Assembly (NCBI RefSeq): GCF_029989365.1
Contig: NZ_JAPRAQ010000044.1
Coordinates: 1 to 32,579, forward strand
Source: Bradyrhizobium sp. Arg816
GTDB lineage: Bacteria; Pseudomonadota; Alphaproteobacteria; Rhizobiales; Xanthobacteraceae
DNA: 32,579 nucleotides
Direction: 5' to 3'
Under the pieces are notes generated by a model. That model saw only the letters and a list, made by a program, of their open reading frames with translations, ran no database searches and had not been told where the DNA came from. Each line of letters starts with the position of its first letter. Position 1 is the first letter of the stretch. Shown one piece after another: positions 26,533-32,579 of this stretch. The translations under genes were made by a program, and so were the position numbers.

Positions 26533-27690
26533 ATGACAATTCGAGTTCAAAGGCGTCAGACAACTTTGTCCAGCAACGCGTTCGAGATCGCCCAGATTCT
26601 CGATGGCATTCGCCGCTGGGTCCTGATCGAATCTCCGACGGAGCGGCCGGATCAGATCAACAAACTGGTTGATGTTGTCGCAGCAGGTTATCGCGACCTG
26701 CCGGCCAGCGTCGAGCGCGTTGCGGGGCGTGACGGCTGCGGCGATCATTTGGTCACCCGCTCTTCTTGGGGGCAGGGCGTACCGGGCATTCTAGTGTTGA
26801 GCCATCTCGACACAGTTCATCCGATGGGATCCATCGAACGGCTACCATTCAATATCGAGGGCAACCGTGCGTTCGGCCCCGGCATCTACGACATGAAAGG
26901 CGGTGCCTACCTCGCCTATCACGCATTCCGGCAAATCTGCGCCGTTGATGCACGCCCGCCGCTCGGCATCACCCAGCTCTACGTGTCGGACGAAGAGATC
27001 GGCAGCCCAACCTCGCGCGCGCTGATCGAGGCCGAGGGCCGCAAGGCCAAATACGTACTGGTGACCGAGCCGGCGCGAGACGGGGGCAAGGTCATCACGG
27101 GGCGCAAGGGCGTTGCGCGCTTTGACGTATTCATCAAGGGCACTCCCGCGCATGCAGGTACGCGCCCCGGGGACGGCCGCAGCGCGATCCGGGAACTCGC
27201 CCATGTGATTCAGACGCTGGAGGCGATGAACGATCTCACGCGTGGTATCACCGTCAATGTCGGCGTCGTCCGCGGCGGCACCAGGCCCAACGTGGTCGCG
27301 GAGCTGGCCTATGCGCAAGTCGACATGCGCGTCCCGACCATGGCCCATGCCGACGAGCTGGTGCCGAAGATTCTCGGCATCAGCTCGCGCACCGAGGGCG
27401 TCAGCGTGAAGGTATCAGGCGAATTGAACCGTCCGCCATATGAGAAGACCAGCGCCGGTGCCGCACTTTACGCACACGCCAAAACGCTCGCCGCCGAACT
27501 TGGCTTCGAGCTGCTCGACGCGTTCAGCGGCGGCGGCTCCGACAGCAATTTCACCGCGCCGCATACCGCGACCCTTGATGGCCTTGGCGTCGACGGCAAA
27601 GGCGCGCATACGCATTATGAGCAACTCTACATCTCGTCGATTGAACCTCGCGCGCGGTTGCTGTACCGCATGTATCAGACGCTGCGATAA
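26533..27690 (+). CDS. M20-family metallopeptidase (glutamate carboxypeptidase/CPG2-like)
   Basis: A 385-residue di-zinc hydrolase. The metal and catalytic residues can be placed: His91 and Asp93 in SHLDTVHP, Asp120 in GIYDMKGG, Glu154/Glu155 in SDEEIG, Glu179 in VTEPAR, and a late His in GAHTHYE. The dimerisation-domain stretch GTPAHAGTRPGDGRSAI is also present. Members cleave C-terminal glutamate or acylated amino acids. The start could also be TTG 26569 (SSNAFEIAQ). It appears intact. Codons are richer in G/C at third positions than in the 19-25.5 kb operon, so it may have a different origin. It could trim an aminoacyl group from the operon's product, but nothing links them beyond orientation and a 1-kb gap. 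Confidence 0.88.
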   Translation: MTIRVQRRQTTLSSNAFEIAQILDGIRRWVLIESPTERPDQINKLVDVVAAGYRDLPASVERVAGRDGCGDHLVTRSSWGQGVPGILVLSHLDTVHPMGSIERLPFNIEGNRAFGPGIYDMKGGAYLAYHAFRQICAVDARPPLGITQLYVSDEEIGSPTSRALIEAEGRKAKYVLVTEPARDGGKVITGRKGVARFDVFIKGTPAHAGTRPGDGRSAIRELAHVIQTLEAMNDLTRGITVNVGVVRGGTRPNVVAELAYAQVDMRVPTMAHADELVPKILGISSRTEGVSVKVSGELNRPPYEKTSAGAALYAHAKTLAAELGFELLDAFSGGGSDSNFTAPHTATLDGLGVDGKGAHTHYEQLYISSIEPRARLLYRMYQTLR

Positions 27691-28105
27691 TCCCGGCGCC
27701 AGGCGAAGTCAGTGACCGCGACGTGCGTTTGATGACGCCGCCGGCACATTCGCAGGATCGTTACTCGCCCTCCCCCAAGGGCTACAGGCTGCGCCCCCGT
27801 CAGACCGACCTCATCGAAAACTATCCGTCGGATGCCGGATTTGGCATTGCAGGGTCAGCATCGGATAGAAGTGACTGAGCTATCCAATGACGGCAGCGGA
27901 AGTCAGGCGGGCAATCGGCTGCAAAGGTAGCGAGCACTTGGTCGCAAAAGGGCGAGCGTTTCCGACAATGGGATCGGCAGCGACCCTGATCTCAAAGGGA
28001 AACGAACTTTCCTGACGCAAATCGCAGCGCTGAAGGCGTGCGACACTAGACCGACCGGCGGCCCGATTCGAGCTTGGCCACGTTCACACGGCTGCATAAA
28101 AGGGC
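27691..28105. other. Region with no recognisable gene
   Basis: Only short unrecognised frames before the MerR-type site at 28106. Confidence 0.5.
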
Positions 28106-28136
28106 TTGAATCGGACGTAACGTTAAGTTGTACGGT
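28106..28136 (+). promoter_or_regulatory. MerR-type promoter/operator (19-bp spacer), copy 3
   Basis: TTGAAT, a 19-bp spacer with the dyad ACGTAACGTTAAGT, and TACGGT. It is nearly identical to the site at 11497. The next recognised gene starts 530 bp on. Confidence 0.5.
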
Positions 28137-28666
28137 CTTGAGGTGGGCACCTATCTCGGTCTGCCGCCGGGATTGTGAAGGATTGCGAATGTCTCAGCTG
28201 GTCAGATCCCCGTCCCCATGGTCGGTCATGATCCTCATCCCCCGTGGCGGATCGGTCGGAAGGGCTCTGCAGCAAGTCCCGATTGCGGCGCTACGGCTCG
28301 AACGTAGCTTTGAATGGCTCGCCATTCCCGAAGCGAGACTATGTGGCTGTTCTGGGCCGGGGCACCAGAGAGCCGACGAAATTGACCGACATAGACCTCC
28401 ATCCGAAACCCCTAAGTGGGGAACGCTGCTTCCCGGCTCTGAACCAAGCCCCTCCTCTGGCGCGACATCGCGCCAAAATCAGTTCGCCGAACCGGGCCTT
28501 CCGCTCGGTTCAAACTGCTTTCCCGTGGTGGCAAGGCATTTCCATCGCGCAAAGGTGCGACAGACGGCGGGCCTGCCCAGGTTTTCAAAGAGCCTGAGCT
28601 GCAATTGTCGCTCCGCGTGACCAGCGCGGCATCGGAAGATATTGCTTGGCATTATGGAGCAGCAAG
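28137..28666. other. Open frame without recognisable product
   Basis: A 160-codon plus-strand frame (28138-28620, TTG start, or ATG at 28189) fills most of this stretch. It is rich in Pro, Ser and Arg and shows no family pattern; I do not count it as a gene. Confidence 0.4.
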
Positions 28667-28930
28667 TTGAAAGAGCCCGACGGCGTCAAGAAGGTCCTGT
28701 TGATCCACCATATTGAAGGCCAATGCCGTTGCGTCATCGGCTTCAAAGATGGAGACGCCAGAGAGGCCTATATGTGCGGCGAGCCTGTATATCAAAGACG
28801 CGGCAAGAAACTGTCTTCGTGGTGTGTCTATCACTACGGACAGATGCACACGACCGCCGCCCAGCAGCACAGAGAGAGTCATCAATCGGCCGAGTTCCCT
28901 CAAGCAGTATCTATTGTTCGCAACCCATGA
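28667..28930 (+). CDS. Small GcrA-like zinc-binding protein
   Basis: An 87-residue product; TTG 28667 is preceded by GGAG at 7 nt, better supported than TTG 28646. The core is CRCVIG.....AYMCGEPV......SSWCVYHYGQMH, which resembles the C-terminal zinc-binding part of the cell-cycle regulator GcrA (C.WP.G......F.CG.P......YC..H). The N-terminal DNA-binding helix-turn-helix of GcrA is absent. It may be an island-specific small regulator or an unrelated zinc ribbon. Function unknown. Confidence 0.5.
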   Translation: MKEPDGVKKVLLIHHIEGQCRCVIGFKDGDAREAYMCGEPVYQRRGKKLSSWCVYHYGQMHTTAAQQHRESHQSAEFPQAVSIVRNP

Positions 28931-29077
28931 GAACGATCAAAAACCGGGTCCTACCAAGGCCGTGTGATCATAGCCTGTACAAGGGCCAACCGAAGCATGT
29001 GATCGGGACCTCGCCAAGCAATTCCGGGTTGCGGCGAAAGCACGTCGCGACAAACGTACTGTGCGGGTCTGACGTCC

Positions 29078-29458
29078 ATGAATAACGAGTTGGATCTCTG
29101 CAGCCTGATCGAGCGAAACGCTGCGTATGCTCCCGACAAAACTGCGATCCATTTCGAAGGGCAGATTCTCAGTTACGTCAGCCTCAACCGACAGACTGCG
29201 CGGATCGCTCGCCTTCAGAGCCAGCTCGGCGTCCGGAGGGGAGACCGGATCGCGATCCTCAGCTTCAGCAGGCCGAATTATCTGGGGATCCAATGGTCGA
29301 TGCGAAAGCACCGACCTATCCTCTCTCGGAGCAGGACGGCGCGAAATCAAGCTTCGCTCAGTGCCTCACCACGACGCAGCAAGTTCAGCATTGTTGCATC
29401 ACGATCCCTGTCCGATCGCGTCCAAATGCCCGGAGGTCGCGGATGCCGCGGATCCTGA
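29078..29458 (+). pseudogene. N-terminal stub of an AMP-forming acyl/aminoacyl ligase
   Basis: The first 75 codons follow the opening of AMP-binding (ANL) enzymes: LIERNAAYAPDKTAIHFEG, then LSYVSLNRQTARIA and RRGDRIAILSFSRPNYLGIQW. After about 29302 the frame no longer resembles the family, and the rest of the roughly 500-residue enzyme is missing. The ATP-grasp gene starts inside the tail of this frame. It looks like a deletion that removed most of the ligase. Confidence 0.75.
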
Positions 29459-30759
29459 TCATGAATGCCGGTACGGCTCAAATGTCGGGCGCCGATCTGA
29501 CACCAGCTCAACTTTCGCTGGCCGCCAACTCGGCATACCGTTCAGCGTGGTTTGCTCAGGAGGGTGACCTGATAGTCTCCCCGGTAGTCATCCCGGCGGA
29601 TCTGCTATCCTTCATTGGCGCGACGCTCGATTTCGACGCATCGAGTCTCTGTCTGCTTGTACCTCAAGGCGGCGGCCAAACGCCGGTGCTTGATGATTGC
29701 ACACTCCTGTCCAAGACTGTTGTTGAGCGAATCAACAGACATATTCGTCAGAAATCAACCTGGCGATTATATCCCTGCTACTCTACTGAAGGCGTCGCAC
29801 GCCTGGCGGCCAAGCTGGGCATACCGCAGACCGGCGACGACTTCGCTCTGCAGCGAGGGCCTGATCTGTTGAACCGCAAGAGCCACTTCCGTCAATTGGC
29901 GACAAGCGTCGCACTTCCGCTGCCCAATGGATCTGTCACGACGGACTCGAACGAACTATTCAGAGCAATCACTTCCCTCAGAACCGAGACCGGCAGCGTC
30001 ATTGTAAAGCTGGACAATGGAGCCGGTGGAGTCGGAAATGTCATCCTGACCGGCAATGAAAGCGATCCACTACCTGGGGCAAGAGATACCCGGCGAGTTC
30101 CATGGCCGTCGTTTGATCCTGACGCGCTTTGGTCTGAGATGACAACGGCATCGTGTAAGACGCTGGTCGTGGAGTCGTACCACCTGGCCAAGTCTTTGTT
30201 CTATCTCGAGTATGAAATCGAGGATGATGGTCCAATCGTTTTCATGAACAGCGGAAACATACGTCTGCGTAAAAGCACGGATCAATCTGAAAGAGCTCTG
30301 ATCTGGACAGGACTTGAGCTTCCAAGCGACCTGGGGAACGAGCAATGGTTGACTGCCCAGGCGCATGCCTACCGATTTGTGGCGCTTGCGCGAAACCTGG
30401 GATATCGCGGAATGATCAACATTGACGCCATTTTCGCTGATGACGGACGGTTGCTGTTTAATGAAGCGAACGGCCGTTGGGGTGGCGGCTCGGTGTTACA
30501 CAGCATTGCCGTCCGGCTGCTGGGCTTCGACTATTCCGGTTGCAACGTTATTTTATCCGTAAGAAATGTTCGATCAGGATCTCTCCAAACAGCGCATGAT
30601 CGCTTGGTCAAGGGAGGATTTCTGTTCGACCGCACACGCAAGGAGGGCGTGATCCCGCTTGCCGCCGACCAAGAGGCTGGCACGGCGGAGTGCCTTGTGA
30701 TTGCGCGCGATAGGCCCGCGGCCCGCGATCTGCAGCACCAGCTACTGCGAATGGTTTGA
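29443..30759 (+). CDS. ATP-grasp ligase, PGM1-like (peptide or amide bond formation)
   Basis: A 438-residue protein from ATG 29443, where GGAGG lies 6 nt upstream; the frame is open to 29293, but the ribosome site decides the start. The N-terminal third (MPRILIMNAG..., CLLVPQGGGQ) looks like the pre-ATP-grasp domain. The ATP-grasp fold follows with VIVKLDNGAGGVGN (Lys189 and glycine loop, 187-199) and the metal/phosphate segment LLFNEANGRWGGGSVLH (337-353; Glu341, Asn343, Arg345). This fits PGM1-related ligases, which join an unusual amino acid to a peptide in pheganomycin synthesis. A role in extending the hydrazine-type product is possible but unproven. Confidence 0.82.
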   Translation: MPRILIMNAGTAQMSGADLTPAQLSLAANSAYRSAWFAQEGDLIVSPVVIPADLLSFIGATLDFDASSLCLLVPQGGGQTPVLDDCTLLSKTVVERINRHIRQKSTWRLYPCYSTEGVARLAAKLGIPQTGDDFALQRGPDLLNRKSHFRQLATSVALPLPNGSVTTDSNELFRAITSLRTETGSVIVKLDNGAGGVGNVILTGNESDPLPGARDTRRVPWPSFDPDALWSEMTTASCKTLVVESYHLAKSLFYLEYEIEDDGPIVFMNSGNIRLRKSTDQSERALIWTGLELPSDLGNEQWLTAQAHAYRFVALARNLGYRGMINIDAIFADDGRLLFNEANGRWGGGSVLHSIAVRLLGFDYSGCNVILSVRNVRSGSLQTAHDRLVKGGFLFDRTRKEGVIPLAADQEAGTAECLVIARDRPAARDLQHQLLRMV

Positions 30760-30839
30760 TTGAGATCCCAACGACCATATCTTCAACCGCTCAATTCATC
30801 GGAACTTGTCCCTGCTTTCGATCGCGCGCGGTACCTGAC

Positions 30840-31488
30840 CACGCGACGTGAATGTCCGCCTCGTCTCGCTCGAGCTCTGTCAGCCCCAATCGCGACCACC
30901 CTTAAGTCGCTCCTGAAGTGCTGGCCGATCGGCGATGAGGTGCTCGAGGTGCGGCGGCCCATTGTCTGGCCGCTCGCCTTGCGCCAATCGTCCAATCAGC
31001 GCTCGCGTCGCGTCTACCACGTAGACCCCGCAAAGATAGCCGTTCTGCTGCCGGGCCATGCTGGCCGCTTGCAGGAGGGCTGCGAGCTGTTCTGCAACGG
31101 TACTGTTGGAAGACCCGGCGGAGTCATAGTATAGGCAACCGGCGCGGTAGGCACGCGCCGATCAAGCAGCAGAAGTGACCAGTGGGCGCAGCCGCCGGTA
31201 ACGCCAGCATCGTTCACAGGCACGAACAGGAGTTGGCGGTATCGTTGCCGTCCTGATCATTGACGATCTGCTGGAAGGCTTGTACGCCGTCGCTCTGGCT
31301 CGGGATCAAGCGCAGCAGCTGGGCTTGCGCAGGTTGAACGAATCGGGTCTGGGCGGCGAGATCCGGCTCGTTCCGTTGCAACTCTTCTTCCACGAGGCGT
31401 AGTCGGCCGTGATATGCTCATCGCCCAGCCATTCCGTGACGCCGAGCAGAGGCCCGCTGCGGCGTCCGTGGAACGAGGTCGGATGCAC
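30840..31488 (-). pseudogene. Decayed NopD-like SUMO protease (C48) domain
   Basis: Minus-strand fragments in different frames line up with the protease domain of the effector at 733-3495: EWLGDEHITADYAS (compare QWLGDEHIQRDYEL), CAHWSLLLLDRR (compare SHWSLLLVDRR), PVAYTM before a frame change, and RQQNGYLCGVYVVDATR (compare QQQNGYDCGVFVVDGTR). The catalytic His and Cys codons are still readable, but several frameshifts separate them and the N-terminal region is gone. It records a second effector of the same family. Confidence 0.85.
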
Positions 31489-31962
31489 AGCCGCGAGCTG
31501 GGCGTCAGGTGGGTAAGCGCAACAGTTTGAATTCGCTCGTGCTCAAGCGCCCACAGCCCGACGTGCAGACGATGGCAAGCGTCAAAACGATGTGGAGAGC
31601 TCGCCAACAACGTCGCTTCGCTGACGCTGGCCATTCGTGCTGGTAAGGTCGAATCCTTCGGTGAGAGGCGTTTAGGTCCTTGATGATCGGCTCAGGTATT
31701 GCCACAACTGAGAGTCCTTGCAGTAGGTTGCAACCCAGCAAGGTGACCGCTCGATCTGCAAGCCGATCGTAGTGAGGTGGACTTGAAACGGCAAACCCTC
31801 GTATAACTCGTTCCCTCTTTCTTTATACCGATCACCCGCCTCCGTATAATTGAACATTGGTGCCCAGCCGTAGGAGCGTAGCCTCTAGATGGCAATTGCC
31901 TCCACAATGATCGGTCGGATCGATCCCCATGGGGCACAGCTGCAGCAGCGAATGATTGAACA
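31489..31962. other. Region with no recognisable gene
   Basis: Minus-strand frames of 61-125 codons overlap here. One reads GNELYEGLPFQVHLTTIGLQ and looks protein-like, but I cannot assign it. Confidence 0.45.
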
Positions 31963-32460
31963 TTGCGAAATTTAACCGGATCGACTGCGCCTGGTGCGCC
32001 AGAGGCGAACGATCGCGATCTAGCTTTGGATTTCGCCAAAGGAGTGCTGATCATTTTGGTGATCGTCGGTCACCTCATCCAGTATATCCTCTACCGAAAT
32101 GAAGGCTTCTGGGATTCGCCATGCTTCAAATGCATCTACATGTTCCACATGCCTCTCTTTATGGCGATAAGCGGATATCTTGCTTGCCGCGCGCTGTTGC
32201 GAAAGTCGTTAGCGCAAGCCGTCGGCGATCGGGCGATGCAGCTCTTGCTGCCCATGCTGTTTTGGTACGCTCTCCTGGAGACAGCAAAGTGGGCTGTGCT
32301 CCCCCGCGCGCCTGACGCATCGGGCGACATTTTGCCATTTCTATACGATGTCGCCGGCACGTACTGGTTCATCTGGGCAGCGTTCGTTTGTTTTCTTCTC
32401 GTTAAAATTCTTTCGAGCTTCGATCATTGCTCGCCCTGGATCTTGTTCGTATTGACCTGA
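31963..32460 (+). CDS. Membrane acyltransferase (acyltransferase-3 family), cut short
   Basis: Starts RDLALDFAKGVLIILVIVGH, the typical opening of acyltransferase-3/NolL-type membrane enzymes with the conserved Arg-Asp and the catalytic His in VGH, followed by FHMPLFMAISGYL (a second family motif) and further hydrophobic helices. Family members have about 330-380 residues; this one stops at 165, where an IS3-family element begins. Such enzymes O-acylate sugars, including Nod-factor fucose (NolL) and surface polysaccharides. The TTG start at 31963 is the frame's first start codon; no ribosome site is clear. It is probably inactive. Confidence 0.75.
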   Translation: MRNLTGSTAPGAPEANDRDLALDFAKGVLIILVIVGHLIQYILYRNEGFWDSPCFKCIYMFHMPLFMAISGYLACRALLRKSLAQAVGDRAMQLLLPMLFWYALLETAKWAVLPRAPDASGDILPFLYDVAGTYWFIWAAFVCFLLVKILSSFDHCSPWILFVLT

Positions 32461-32579
32461 GCCCCTGAACTTCCTCCAAAAATGGGTAGAATCCGTCCAC
32501 CTTGAGGGAGACGGAGATGAAGCAGTCGAGGTTCACGGAAGAGCGGATCATTGCGGTGCTGCGGGAGCACGAGGCAGGA
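32457..32579 (+). mobile_element. Left end of an IS3-family insertion sequence
   Basis: The acyltransferase homology ends at about 32457, and a sequence beginning near TGAGCCCCTGAACTTCCTCC leads into an IS3-type OrfA about 60 bp later, as expected for a terminal inverted repeat plus leader. The other end lies outside the window. Confidence 0.65.
32517..32579 (+). CDS. IS3-family transposase OrfA, N-terminal start, runs off right edge
   Basis: ATG 32517, preceded by GGGAGACGGAG, opens MKQSRFTEERIIAVLREHE, the standard start of IS3-family OrfA (helix-turn-helix, pattern SRFTEEQII..L.E.EAG). Only 21 codons are visible. Confidence 0.88.
   Translation, partial: MKQSRFTEERIIAVLREHEAG

Noticed and set aside
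30673..30690. TGGCACGGCGG as another sigma-54 promoter
   Set aside because: It lies inside the ATP-grasp gene and the -12 part reads AGTG instead of TTGC.
1..32579. tRNA genes, rRNA genes, nod boxes, FNR/FixK boxes and riboswitches
   Set aside because: I looked for the TTCGAAT T-arm, nod-box AT-rich palindromes and TTGAT-N4-ATCAA and found no convincing match; a covariance-model scan would be needed to exclude diverged RNAs.

Overview
The window looks like part of a symbiosis island from a Bradyrhizobium-type rhizobium. The evidence is a pair of type III effector genes (a NopD/XopD-like SUMO protease and a NopT-like protease) each preceded by a tts box, a consensus NifA/sigma-54 promoter, many decayed insertion sequences (IS4, IS256, IS66, Tni-type, IS3), and broken copies of metabolic genes. 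Coding density is low and many genes are fragments, as expected for such islands. The species assignment is inference from gene families; there is no rRNA or other marker gene here.

Layout. 1-515: start of an IS4-family transposase running off the left edge. 733-3495 (minus): intact 920-residue NopD-like effector with five 49-residue repeats, with its tts box at 3541-3564. 4.2-6.7 kb: remnants of an outer-membrane protein, an IS256 transposase and an IS66 OrfA, plus a tts box with no recognisable effector behind it. 7.1-8.1 kb (minus): nopT broken by one frameshift, with its tts box. 8.6-12.6 kb: small hypothetical genes, a strong terminator, and a small secreted Cys-containing protein. 13.0-13.9 kb: decayed acyl-CoA carboxylase beta subunit. 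14.4-16.8 kb: a TrpD paralogue with altered PRPP-binding motifs, a 60-residue protein and a flavin reductase. 16.8-17.8 kb: TniB/TniQ remnants.

The most interesting region is 18.7-25.5 kb. A consensus NifA upstream activator site and a consensus -24/-12 sigma-54 promoter precede six tightly packed genes: amino-acid N-hydroxylase (SidA/IucD/PvdA type), MFS transporter, phytanoyl-CoA-dioxygenase-like Fe(II)/2-oxoglutarate enzyme, single-domain cupin, methionyl-tRNA-synthetase-like enzyme, and PLP aminotransferase. N-hydroxylase plus cupin plus MetRS-like protein is the signature of the hydrazine-forming (N-N bond) machinery of actinomycete natural products such as s56-p1 and triacsin, where cupin and MetRS are one fused protein. 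Here they are two genes separated by one base. I infer a nodule-expressed pathway that makes and exports a hydrazine-containing (or derived) small molecule, under the same regulators as nitrogenase.

Downstream (26.5-32.6 kb) are an M20 metallopeptidase, a small GcrA-like zinc protein, an N-terminal stub of an AMP-forming ligase, an intact ATP-grasp peptide-ligase-like protein, a decayed second SUMO-protease effector, and a membrane acyltransferase cut short beside an IS3-family element at the right edge. The M20 enzyme and ATP-grasp ligase could be further tailoring enzymes of the same product, but nothing in the sequence ties them to the operon. Three promoter-like sites with the 19-bp spacer typical of MerR-family control are scattered through the window.
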